From contig USRT01000021.1 of NCBI GenBank assembly GCA_900557195.1, forward strand, positions 1-35,941: a DNA stretch of 35,941 nucleotides, in the 5' to 3' direction. Source of the DNA: an uncultured Clostridium sp. (GTDB lineage Bacteria > Bacillota > Clostridia > TANB77 > CAG-508). This document shows, piece by piece, positions 7,836 to 16,008 of the stretch. Position numbers and translations under genes: made by a program. The notes under the pieces are model-generated. The model saw only the letters and a program-made list of their open reading frames with translations, was not told the origin of the DNA and ran no database searches. Every line of letters begins with the position of its first letter. Positions within the stretch are counted from its first letter, which is position 1.

Positions 7836-9583
7836 ATGTCAAAACAAATTAATTTAATAATAGATGGTAATAAAGTAACCGTTCCAGAAGGAACTACTAT
7901 ACTAAATGCAGCAAGAGAGGCTCGGGGTAGATATTCCAACATTGTGCTTTCTTAAAGATATAAATGAAATAGGCGATTGTAGAATGTGTATTGTAGAAGT
8001 AGAAGGAAGAAGAGGATTTGCTACATCATGTATACAAAAAGTTGAAGAAGGAATGGTTGTAAAAACAAATACACCAGAAATAATGGAAGCAAGACATGTT
8101 ATCTTAGATTTAATTATTTCAAATCATAGTAAAGATTGCTTAACATGTACACGCTCACGGAAATTGTGAGCTACAAGATTTAGCAGTAAAGTTTAATATT
8201 CAAAATATCGAATTTGAAGGTGAAAAATCTATACATGCAATTGATGATTTATCTCCATCAATTGTAAGAGATTTTAATAAGTGTATTTTATGTAGAAGAT
8301 GTGTTGCTGCTTGTAAAAATGTACAGAAAATAGGAGCTATTGATTGTATTAATAGAGGTTTTTCTTCATGTATTTCTACAACCAATGATAAGAGTTTAAA
8401 TGATGTAGAATGTACATTCTGTGGTCAATGTATTCAAAACTGTCCAACAGGAGCATTACATGAAAAAGAGAATATTAATGATGTATGGGCAAAATTAAAA
8501 GATAAAGATACATTTGTTATTGTACAAACAGCACCTGCTGTACGAGTAGCTCTAGGTGAAGAATTTGGAATGGAAATAGGAACAAATGTAACAGGAAAAA
8601 TGGTATCAGCATTAAGAAAACTAGGATTTGACAGAGTATTTGATACAAATACAGGAGCAGATTTAACTATTATGGAAGAAGCAAATGAATTTGTAGAAAG
8701 ATTTACTAAAAATGAAAATTTACCAATGATTACTTCTTGTAGTCCTGGCTGGGTAAAATTTGCAGAAATGAATTATCCAGAAGAATTAAAACATTTATCA
8801 AGTTGTAAATCACCACATGAGATGTTTGGCGCAATTTTAAAAACATATTATGCAGAAAAAGAAAATATAGATCCAAGTAAAATATATGTGGTTTCTGTTA
8901 TGCCATGTATCGCTAAAAAGTTTGAAAGACAGAGAAACGAACTACAAAATAATGGGATGTATGATGTAGATGCAGTTTTAACAACAAGAGAACTTGCAAG
9001 GATGATAAAACAAGGAAATATTGAATTTTTAAACTTAGAAGATGAAAAATTTGATGAGCCAATGGGAGAAGCAACAGGAGCAGGTGCCATATTTGGAGTT
9101 ACAGGCGGTGTAATGGAAGCAGCACTAAGAACAGCATATGAAACAATTACTAAAGAGAATTTAGACAAAATTGAGTTTAAAGAAGTAAGAGGAAATAAAG
9201 GTATAAAAAAGGCAACTGTGAAAATAAAAGATAGAGATGTAAAAGTAGTTGTAGCAAGTGGTCTTGCGAATGCAAGAAAGATTATGGATGAAATAAAGGA
9301 AGGAAAAGCTGATTATGACTTTGTGGAAATTATGGCATGCCCAAATGGATGTATAATGGGCGGAGGTCAACCTATTAAAAGTTCTAAAATAAGGGCTACA
9401 GTTGATGTGGCCAAATTAAGAGGAGATGCACTTTATACAATAGATGAAAAAAGTAAAATCCGTAAATCTCACGAGAGTCCAGTGATGAAAAAATTATATG
9501 CAGAATTTTTAGAAAAGCCCGGAAGTAATATTGCACATGAGCTTTTACATACCAAATATCACAAAAGAAGTAAATTAAAATAA
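7836..9583 (+). CDS. hydA: [FeFe] hydrogenase catalytic subunit HydA, two +1 shifts at CGG 7923 and CGG 8158
   Basis: H-cluster subunit, 581 aa after two shifts, close to the length of other HydABC enzymes lacking an extra C-terminal [2Fe-2S] domain. In order: NuoG-like [2Fe-2S] domain (Cys37, 48, 51, 65); His-Cys [4Fe-4S] motif (His97, Cys101, 104, 110); two ferredoxin motifs (CILCRRCVAAC, CTFCGQCIQNC); and the H domain with L1 TSCSPGW, L2 MPCIAKKFE and L3 MACPNGCIMGGGQP. L1 has Ser where many enzymes have a second Cys, a variant I believe is common in multi-subunit NAD-linked enzymes. Shift one (codon 30) precedes every cofactor ligand; shift two (codon 108) lies inside the His-Cys motif. 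AAGGAGG precedes ATG 7836. Together with HydBC it should couple H2 with ferredoxin and NADH. Confidence 0.95.
7923..7926 (+). other. +1 frameshift site GCT-C-GGG (hydA, first)
   Basis: In-frame CGG at codon 30. Skipping the C gives AREAGVDIPTLC, the canonical N-terminal motif. The unshifted frame stops at TAA 7953-7955. Confidence 0.95.
8158..8161 (+). other. +1 frameshift site TCA-C-GGA (hydA, second)
   Basis: CGG is in frame after the first shift. Skipping the C gives CTRSGNCELQ, an almost invariant motif binding the His-Cys [4Fe-4S] cluster. The unshifted frame stops at TGA 8167-8169. A CGC codon two codons upstream is read normally as Arg. Confidence 0.96.
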
Positions 9584-9619
9584 TGTTACAATTCATGGCT
9601 TATTTAAAAGTACATACTA

Positions 9620-9779
9620 GCCCAGCTAAGTGTTTTATATATTTTTTTAAACCAATCGCAGATGGTACGCATTTAGCTAACATTTCTCAAATTTTATGCG
9701 TGGTATAAAACTTATCCTTAGCAGTTGCTGACACGCTTCAAGATTGGGTTAAAAAAATATATAAAACACTTAGCTGGGC
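9620..9779. repeat. Long inverted-repeat element after hydA (MITE-like or giant hairpin)
   Basis: Arms of 38 bases (9620-9657 and 9742-9779) are complementary except at one position and enclose 84 bases. They begin with GCCCAGCTAAGTG. There is no open frame inside and no clear target-site duplication. The centre has a smaller CGCAT/ATGCG pair. It lies between hydA and znuB. It could be a small non-autonomous transposable element, or a very stable transcript end for hydCBA; the sequence does not decide between these. Confidence 0.75.
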
Positions 9780-9859
9780 GGTAACTATTTTCTACTAAAT
9801 AAAATGGCCGCGAATTATAACAAATAATACTAATTTTATGTTATTTTTAACAATAGTGA

Positions 9860-9888
9860 TTGACATTACTAAATCAACATAATATAAT
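9860..9888 (+). promoter_or_regulatory. Consensus promoter of znuB
   Basis: TTGACA (9860-9865) and TATAAT (9883-9888) with a 17-base spacer are both perfect matches. They give znuB its own promoter, apart from znuAC. Confidence 0.65.
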
Positions 9889-9918
9889 TAAACAATTATA
9901 AAATAACATATTTGTTAA

Positions 9919-9950
9919 GGAGGCAAAGTTGGTTTTTGGATACTAACTTT
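9919..9950 (+). promoter_or_regulatory. Ribosome site separated from the znuB start by a hairpin
   Basis: The only strong ribosome site, GGAGG at 9919-9923, lies about 40 bases before the znuB ATG. An 8-base-pair hairpin (AAAGTTGG 9925-9932 with CTAACTTT 9943-9950) fills the gap and would bring the site nearer the start. A tiny frame, TTG to TAA at 9929-9946, starts at normal distance from this site. Confidence 0.4.
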
Positions 9951-9962
9951 ATATAAATAATT

Positions 9963-10806
9963 ATGGAAATAATATATAATATATTAGAAACAATATTACC
10001 ATTTGATTTTATGTCATATGCATTTATGAAGAATGCACTAATTGCAGTAGTTTTAATATCACCAATATTTGCGATTTTAGGAACAATGATTGTAAATAAT
10101 AAAATGGCTTTCTTCTCAGATGCACTTCGGGCATTCTGCACTAACAGGAATTGCAATAGGAATGATGTTTGGAGCCGTAAATGTTAATATTTCGATGATA
10201 ATATTTGCGATTTGTTTTGCAATATTGTTAAACTATGTAAAACATAAAACAGCATATGGAGCTGACACAATAATAAGCGTATTTTCATCTATTGCCATTG
10301 CACTGGGCTTAGCTTTACTTGCACAAAGTGGTAATTTTAATAAATATTCTAGTTATTTAGTTGGTGATATTTTAAGTATTAATACAAATGAAATTGTTTA
10401 TTTAGTAATTAGCTTTATATTAGTAATAGTATTTTGGAAGTTCTTTTTTAATAAACTAAATTGTATTAGTATAAATACTAGTTTAGCAAAGAGTAAAGGA
10501 ATAAATGTAAAATTAATTGATAATATTTTTGTTATATTAATTGCAGTTATTGTAATGATTTCTATCAGATGGATAGGTATTCTTTTAATAAACTCTTTAC
10601 TCATATTACCTGCTGCTTCAAGTAGAAATATTGCAAAAAATATGAGATCATATCATTTATATGCAATATTATTCTCATTATTTTCTGGAATTACAGGTCT
10701 TATTTTATCATATTATTACAATATACCAACAGGACCGATAATTGTAATTATATCTGGAATAATATATTTTATTACATTTGCTTTAAAAACAAAAATAAAG
10801 GAATAA
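9963..10806 (+). CDS. znuB: Zinc ABC transporter permease, +1 shift at CGG 10128
   Basis: Membrane permease of the ABC-3 (zinc/manganese) family, 280 aa after the shift, with about eight hydrophobic segments. Skipping C10128 gives FFSDALGHSALTGIAIG, the family's best conserved segment (residues about 49-65), and then a continuous frame to 10806. The unshifted frame would end at TAA 10185-10187. The permease normally sits beside znuA and znuC. Here it is about 5.4 kb away, behind the toxin-antitoxin locus, the hydrogenase genes and the inverted-repeat element, and has its own promoter. It is very likely the missing partner of ZnuAC, since no other permease is seen. Start choice is less certain because of the distant ribosome site. 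Confidence 0.9.
10128..10131 (+). other. +1 frameshift site CTT-C-GGG (znuB)
   Basis: In-frame CGG at codon 56. Skipping the C gives Gly56 in DALGHSALTG. Confidence 0.93.
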
Positions 10807-10843
10807 TATAAATGATAAAATAAAGAGAATAAATATATTTATG

Positions 10844-10872
10844 TTGACAAATTAGAAGAAAGATGATATTTT
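10844..10872 (+). promoter_or_regulatory. Promoter of the probable small RNA
   Basis: TTGACA (10844-10849) and TATTTT (10867-10872) with a 17-base spacer. No coding frame follows before the terminator at 11031. Confidence 0.5.
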
Positions 10873-10878
10873 AATAAA

Positions 10879-11058
10879 AGAAAACATCAAATTTTTGATA
10901 GACTCTAATTTTAAATCTTATTTTGTTTATTGGCCCAATAGGGTTGATATTAAAAAGGTAATCCTTGAAAAGTAAGATTACTTTGAGTGAATGAATGAGA
11001 GGGCACTTAAAGGTATTAGAGAAGAAATGGGGCGTCAGATTTATACTGGCGCCTTTTT
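10879..11058 (+). ncRNA. Probable structured small RNA of unknown class
   Basis: About 180 bases from a promoter to a GC-rich terminator in the 436-base gap between znuB and the CPBP protease gene. Small hairpins are visible: ATCAA/TTGAT near 10888, TATTG/CAATA near 10930 and GTAATC/GATTAC near 10959-10980. GC-rich blocks (GGCCC, GAGGGCAC) stand out from the AT-rich surroundings. I compared it from memory with 6S RNA, tmRNA, RNase P, SRP RNA and T-box leaders and found no convincing match. The 180 bases after its terminator, up to the next gene, show nothing else. Confidence 0.4.
11031..11058 (+). terminator. Terminator of the small RNA
   Basis: GGCGTCAG (11031-11038) pairs with CTGGCGCC (11046-11053), allowing one G-U pair. 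Five T follow. Confidence 0.75.
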
Positions 11059-11242
11059 AAATTTAGATAAAAATAAATAAAATATTTTGTAATTAATAAC
11101 CTATTATTAATAAATAACAACCAGTTATATAAGGCTAGTTGAAAATTGCAAAATGTAGTCATATAATGTAAAAAGGTGCTAGAAAAATTTATATACATTT
11201 TTATAAGATAAAAATATATGAAATAGAAAGGGGAGATTTATT

Positions 11243-12271
11243 GTGAGAGAAAGTAATAAGAAAGTTTTAATTATACTTTTAAATATTTTTGCAATTGTAG
11301 GAAATTTGTTTTCAACTTTATCAATTATTGCAGTTACACTTTTAGCTCCATATGTAGAAGAGTTTAATGAGATTCTAAAAGGTACTGAAATATCTTTAGT
11401 ATCACAAATAATATTAGTTTGTGTATGTATTATACTTAATATTCTTTGTATTATATTTAGTAAAAATATAGAAAAGAATAAAAGTAAAATAGTTTTGTGT
11501 ACAACAATATCAATGATGTGTAGCACAATATTAAATGTAATAATAGGATTTATTAGCATTATAGCTATATACAAAAAGAATAAAGAAGCAAAAGAAGAAC
11601 ATGAAATTCCAGTATTAGAAGAAATAAAAGTTAAAGGTTTAAATAAAGTAATTTATGCCAGCTTATTTGTTTTTATATTTATAGTATCATATACATCTAT
11701 AATTGCTAATCTTATTAAAGATTGGAATATATGGATAAGAGTAGTAAGTATATATTTAATACAAATATTATGTTTAAGTTTACCTTTTATGAAGAATTTA
11801 AAAAGAGATATAAAAGCTTTTTGGATTAATAAAAAACAATATTTTAATGAAATAGTAAAAACACTTTCAATGATTGTACTATTTTATATACCAACAGCAT
11901 TAGTTTTAAAGTTAATAATAGGTGAGTCAACAAATCAGACACTTATAAAAGATTTACCAATTGGATTTACTTTAGTTTTAGCAACAATCATTGCACCATT
12001 TTGTGAAGAAATCATGTTTAGAGGGTTCTTAAGAAAAATCTTTAAGAATGATAAAGTGTTTATTGTTATTAGTGCATTAATATTTGGAATTATACATTGC
12101 TTATATATAGAGCAAAATTGGTTAATGTATTTACATATAATTCCATATGCTATAATGGGAGCAGGATTTGCGAAGATTTATGCAAAAACAGATAATATTT
12201 TTACAAATATGAGTATACATTTTTTATGGAATATTATTGCATTTTGTTCTATGCTTTTATTAGGGATATAA
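11243..12271 (+). CDS. CPBP-family intramembrane metalloprotease
   Basis: Membrane protein of 342 aa. Four or more hydrophobic segments in the N-terminal two thirds precede a CPBP/Abi domain (about 230-340). The family motifs are all present: EEIMFRGF (EExxxR, about 255), FGIIHC (FxxxH, about 285) and HFLWN (HxxxN, about 327). Such proteins are Rce1-like glutamyl proteases; in Bacillota many are linked to bacteriocin self-protection or processing, but none of those partners is encoded here. The start is GTG 11243 behind GGGGAG. It contains no CGG and reads in one frame. The substrate is unknown. Confidence 0.85.
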   Translation: MRESNKKVLIILLNIFAIVGNLFSTLSIIAVTLLAPYVEEFNEILKGTEISLVSQIILVCVCIILNILCIIFSKNIEKNKSKIVLCTTISMMCSTILNVIIGFISIIAIYKKNKEAKEEHEIPVLEEIKVKGLNKVIYASLFVFIFIVSYTSIIANLIKDWNIWIRVVSIYLIQILCLSLPFMKNLKRDIKAFWINKKQYFNEIVKTLSMIVLFYIPTALVLKLIIGESTNQTLIKDLPIGFTLVLATIIAPFCEEIMFRGFLRKIFKNDKVFIVISALIFGIIHCLYIEQNWLMYLHIIPYAIMGAGFAKIYAKTDNIFTNMSIHFLWNIIAFCSMLLLGI

Positions 12272-12423
12272 AATTTGAATGATTTGGGTATTAATGTAGT
12301 GATATTAATTTTAATTAAGCTAAAGAAAGGTTGATATATAAAATCATCATTAACTAATTAAATTATCCAATTATGTTTACATCTTTTTTAATATAGTATT
12401 CTATAAATAAAGGAGATGATTTT

Positions 12424-12579
12424 ATGGGAATTAGAGAAGAATTATATGTTGGTCCAGAAGAAAAAGCACAAAAAAGAGAGGCTAGAAGACAAAGAGAAAA
12501 TGATGCTACTACTGCCAGATTGAAAGAAAGAGCAAGAAAAAAAGCAGAGAGACACAATAATTATGACAAAACAATATAA
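12424..12579 (+). CDS. Small basic protein of 51 aa, unknown function
   Basis: A 51-aa protein very rich in Arg, Lys and Glu (MGIREELYVGPEEKAQK start), predicted to form one charged helix with no membrane segment or cysteine. It has AAGGAG about nine bases before its ATG, normal codon use for this genome and its own terminator at 12591-12626, so it is a credible gene despite its size. The family is not recognised. The length and charge pattern would suit a nucleic-acid- or ribosome-associated peptide, but that is only a guess. Confidence 0.65.
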   Translation: MGIREELYVGPEEKAQKREARRQRENDATTARLKERARKKAERHNNYDKTI

Positions 12580-12590
12580 GAATGTATAAA

Positions 12591-12626
12591 AAAGTGATGC
12601 TATTTAATTAAAAATAGCATCACTTT
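12591..12626. terminator. Bidirectional terminator between convergent genes
   Basis: The perfect 15-base arms AAAGTGATGCTATTT (12591-12605) and its complement (12612-12626) are separated by six bases. It serves the 51-aa gene on the plus strand and pflA on the minus strand. Confidence 0.8.
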
Positions 12627-12658
12627 CCATTAAATTCAAATTGAGTGAAGATATATAT

Positions 12659-13381
12659 TTAATATATTCCTAATATACTTTTAGCATATTCTATATCATT
12701 AGAATTTGCATTACGAATGTTCTCCAATTCATATTTACATCCCATATTAATCCATTTTGTTTTTCCCATATCATGATATGGAAGAAGTTCTATTTTTTCT
12801 ACAGATTTTAGTGTACTAATAAATTCTTTTAAATTTTGTAAATCTTCAGTTCTATCTGTAATAGTTGGAACAATAACTTGTCTAATCCAAATTGGCTTAT
12901 TAATATCACTTAAGTATTTCGCAAATGTTAATTCTTTTTTATTAGATACACCAGTTAATTCTTTACATATTTCATCATTAATACATTTTATATCTAATAA
13001 AAATAAATCTGTTAAATCAATTAATTTTTTTATATCATCTGTTAAATCTACATTTCCAGAAGTATCTATAGCTGTATGAATATTTTCCTTTTTTAAAAGA
13101 GTAAATAATTGGGTCAAAAATTTATATTGAATGAGAGGTTCACCACCACTGACAGTAACACCACCGCCAGATGATAAAAAATAGTTTTTATATCTTAATA
13201 TTTTTTCTAATAATTCTTTAGATGTATAAGATGTCCCAGAATGTATATCCCAAGTATCTCTATTATGACAATATTTACATTGTAAAGAGCAGCCCTGCAT
13301 AAAAATTATAAAACGTATTCCAGGTCCATCAACAGCACCAAATGTTTCAAATGAGTGGACTTTTCCTATTAAATCTGACAT
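12659..13381 (-). CDS. pflA: Pyruvate formate-lyase activating enzyme
   Basis: Radical SAM enzyme of 240 aa that installs the glycyl radical on PflB. The [4Fe-4S]/SAM motif CSLQCKYC lies at about residues 31-38, followed by HNRDTWD. The SAM-binding GGE stretch (VTVSGGEPL, about 75-83) and the DTSGN strand (about 104) are present. ATG 13381 has AGGAGG eight bases upstream. The gene follows pflB on the same strand after 100 bases, with a GC-rich palindrome between them. The enzyme is oxygen-sensitive and marks anaerobic life. Confidence 0.95.
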   Translation of the reverse strand: MSDLIGKVHSFETFGAVDGPGIRFIIFMQGCSLQCKYCHNRDTWDIHSGTSYTSKELLEKILRYKNYFLSSGGGVTVSGGEPLIQYKFLTQLFTLLKKENIHTAIDTSGNVDLTDDIKKLIDLTDLFLLDIKCINDEICKELTGVSNKKELTFAKYLSDINKPIWIRQVIVPTITDRTEDLQNLKEFISTLKSVEKIELLPYHDMGKTKWINMGCKYELENIRNANSNDIEYAKSILGIY

Positions 13382-13401
13382 AAGTAAACCTCCTAAAATT
13401 T

Positions 13402-13456
13402 GCGAACACTGGGGACGGGGTTTAAGTGAACATTTAACCCCGTCCCTAGTGTTCGC
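13402..13456. repeat. REP-like GC-rich palindrome
   Basis: 55 bases: the arms GCGAACACT and AGTGTTCGC lie outside, GGGACGGGGTT and AACCCCGTCCC inside, with a 12-base loop and one unpaired position per arm. It is far richer in GC than its surroundings. The GGGACGGGG core resembles palindromes that accompany REP-associated Y1 transposases in many bacteria (recollection, not a search). No transposase is present here. It sits in the pflB-pflA gap and could also reduce pflA expression. Confidence 0.75.
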
Positions 13457-13481
13457 CCAGTGTTGGTTGGATTAGAAACAA

Positions 13482-15719
13482 TTAAATTCTTTCATGAATA
13501 GTTCTATGAATAACGTCTAATTGTTGTTCTCTTGTTAATTTTGTAAAGTGAACTGCATATCCAGAAACACGAATTGTAAGTTGTGGGTATTTTTCTGGAT
13601 GTTCCATAGCATCTTCTAATAATGCTCTATTAAATACATTTACATTAATATGATGACCTGTTTGCATAAAGTATCCATCTAACATACTTACTAGATTATT
13701 AATTCTTGTATTTTCTTCTTTTCCTAATGTATCAGGAGTGATTGCAAATGTGAAAGATATACCGTCAGATGCATATTCAAAAGGTAATTTTGCAATAGTA
13801 TTCATAACTGCTAAAGATCCATTTGCATCTCTACCATGAAGTGGGTTAGAACCAGGACCAAAAGGTTCGCCAGCTCTTCTACCATCTGGAGTATTTCCTG
13901 TTGCTTTTCCATAAACAACATTAGATGTTATTGTAAGAACAGATAGGGTAGGAGTAGCTCCTCTATATATTTGATGTCTTTCTAATTTACGCATAAATGT
14001 TTTAACAATGTCTACTGCTATAGAATCAACTCTATCATCATCATTGCCGTATTTAGGGAAGTCTCCTTCTACTTCATAATCTACAGCTAAGCCTTGATTA
14101 TTTCTAATTACTTTTACTTTTGCATATTTTATTGCAGATAAGGAATCTGCTACTACTGATAAACCAGCAATTCCACAAGCCATTGTACGATAAATTTCTC
14201 TATCATGAAGTGCGAATTCTAAAGCTTCATAAGAATATTTATCATGCATATAATGAATAGCATTTAATGCTTTTATATAAATTTTTGTTACATAGTCCAT
14301 CATACAATCGAACTTTTCCATTACTTCATCATAGTTTAAATATTCAGAAGTGATTTGCTCAAATTTAGGAGCAATTTGTTTTCCAGAATTTTCATCCTTA
14401 CCACCATTAATAGCATATAGTAAAGTTTTAGCAAGGTTTGCTCTTGCACCAAAGAATTGCATTTGTTTTCCAATTTTCATAGGTGAAACACAACAAGCAA
14501 TTCCATAATCATCGCCTAAAGTTATTCTCATTAAATCATCATTTTCATATTGAATAGCAGAAGTATCTATTGAAATTTTTGCACAATAGTTTTTAAATCC
14601 TTCTGGAAGATTTTTTGACCAAAGTACTGTTAGGTTAGGTTCTGGAGCTGGCCCTAAATTTACAAGTGAATGCAAAACTCTAAAAGAGTTTTTAGTAACT
14701 AATGTTCTTCCATCAATTCCCATACCACCAATACTTTCTGTTACCCAGACAGGATCACCACTAAATAATTCGTTGTATTCTGGTGTTCTTAAGAAACGAA
14801 CAAGTCTTAATTTCATTATAAAATGATCCATTAATTCTTGTGCTTGTTCTTCTGTTAAAGAACCATTTTCTATATCCCTTTCAATATATATATCTAGGAA
14901 AGTAGAAGTTCTACCAATACTCATAGCAGCACCATTTTGATCTTTTACAGCTCCTAAATATCCAAAATATAACCATTGAATAGCTTCTTTAGCATTTTTA
15001 GCTGGAATTGATATGTCAAATCCATATTTTTCAGCCATTTTCTTCAAATCTTGAAGAGCTTTAATTTGTTCTGATATTTCTTCACGTTCTCTAATTATAT
15101 CTGCAGTAAATTCATCAGTATCTAAAATTTCTAAATCTATTTTTTTACTTTCTATTAATTTATCTATACCATAAAGAGCAACTCTTCTGTAATCTCCTAT
15201 AATTCTTCCACGACCATATCCATCTGGAAGACCTGTTAAAAGGTGAGAACTTCTTGCAGCTCTTATATCAGGTGTATATACATCAAATACACCATCATTA
15301 TGTGTTTTTCTAAAGTTATGATAAATATTAGAAGTTTCTTCATCTACTTTTAATCCATAGCTTTCACAAGACTTTTCTACAATTCTTATACCACCATTTG
15401 GCATAATAGCTCTTTTTAATGGAGCGTCTGTTTGAAGTCCAACAATTTCTTCTAATTCTTTATTAATATATCCAGCATCATAAGCGTTAACACTTGAAGG
15501 TGTTTTAGTATCTGCATCTAAAACTCCACCATTTGCTCTTTCTTTTTCGTAAAGCGCTAAAACTTCATTCCATAATTTTTTTGTTTTTTCTGTTGCAGGT
15601 GTTAAAAATTTTTCATCACCAGTATATGGTTTGTAATTGCTTTGAATAAAATCTCTAACATCAATTTCTTTTGTCCATTCTCCTTTTTTATTAAATCCAT
15701 TCCATTGTTCGAAATTCAT
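13482..15719 (-). CDS. pflB: Formate C-acetyltransferase (pyruvate formate-lyase)
   Basis: Glycyl-radical enzyme of 745 aa (E. coli PflB about 760) that converts pyruvate and CoA to acetyl-CoA and formate. The catalytic cysteine pair is in GIACCVSPM (about residues 400-408) and the radical glycine is in RVSGYAVHF (about 720-728), both intact. ATG 15719 has AAGGAGG upstream. There is no CGG codon in frame in this long, presumably highly expressed gene. Its formate and acetyl-CoA complement hydrogenase-based redox balance. pflA lies downstream on the same strand. Confidence 0.97.
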   Translation of the reverse strand: MNFEQWNGFNKKGEWTKEIDVRDFIQSNYKPYTGDEKFLTPATEKTKKLWNEVLALYEKERANGGVLDADTKTPSSVNAYDAGYINKELEEIVGLQTDAPLKRAIMPNGGIRIVEKSCESYGLKVDEETSNIYHNFRKTHNDGVFDVYTPDIRAARSSHLLTGLPDGYGRGRIIGDYRRVALYGIDKLIESKKIDLEILDTDEFTADIIREREEISEQIKALQDLKKMAEKYGFDISIPAKNAKEAIQWLYFGYLGAVKDQNGAAMSIGRTSTFLDIYIERDIENGSLTEEQAQELMDHFIMKLRLVRFLRTPEYNELFSGDPVWVTESIGGMGIDGRTLVTKNSFRVLHSLVNLGPAPEPNLTVLWSKNLPEGFKNYCAKISIDTSAIQYENDDLMRITLGDDYGIACCVSPMKIGKQMQFFGARANLAKTLLYAINGGKDENSGKQIAPKFEQITSEYLNYDEVMEKFDCMMDYVTKIYIKALNAIHYMHDKYSYEALEFALHDREIYRTMACGIAGLSVVADSLSAIKYAKVKVIRNNQGLAVDYEVEGDFPKYGNDDDRVDSIAVDIVKTFMRKLERHQIYRGATPTLSVLTITSNVVYGKATGNTPDGRRAGEPFGPGSNPLHGRDANGSLAVMNTIAKLPFEYASDGISFTFAITPDTLGKEENTRINNLVSMLDGYFMQTGHHINVNVFNRALLEDAMEHPEKYPQLTIRVSGYAVHFTKLTREQQLDVIHRTIHERI

Positions 15720-15798
15720 AAAAAAACCTCCTTATATATGTATATTTTGCTCAGTTTATTTAAAAATATATATTGCATACAAAAAAATGCCTTTTATA

Positions 15799-15827
15799 AT
15801 AATACCATAAGAAGAAAAAAATGGCAA
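15799..15827 (-). promoter_or_regulatory. Probable promoter of pflBA
   Basis: On the minus strand, TTGCCA (15827-15822) and TATTAT (15804-15799) are spaced by 17 bases. The leader to pflB is about 75 bases. Confidence 0.5.
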
Positions 15828-15947
15828 TAAAAAAGCAGAATTAAGACAAGATAAGTAAATTTTAATTTTAGCAAATTTAATAGAGATGAGGATTGTTAAA
15901 AAAGTTAAGTTAAATATAGAAATTTTTATGAAATTTATAAAAAATAA

Positions 15948-15972
15948 CGCCAGATGAATAAAACATCTGGCG
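15948..15972 (-). terminator. Terminator of the 16009-16632 gene
   Basis: On the minus strand, CGCCAGATG pairs perfectly with CATCTGGCG around a 7-base loop and runs into TTATTTTTT. Confidence 0.8.
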
Positions 15973-16008
15973 GCCCAAAACTGTAGGCAAGGGGTCAATT
16001 AGTTTGGA

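Noticed and set aside
10879..11058. 6S RNA, tmRNA or a T-box leader
   Set aside because: No closing stem with a central bubble, no tmRNA end sequence and no T-box core could be found. The terminator lies well before the next gene.
12363..12557. 64-aa minus-strand frame
   Set aside because: It is a shadow of the 51-aa plus-strand gene at 12424-12579, which has a proper ribosome site and terminator.
13402..13456. Ordinary terminator of pflB
   Set aside because: There is no T-run on the minus strand after the stem, and the GC-rich composition is foreign to the other terminators in the window.
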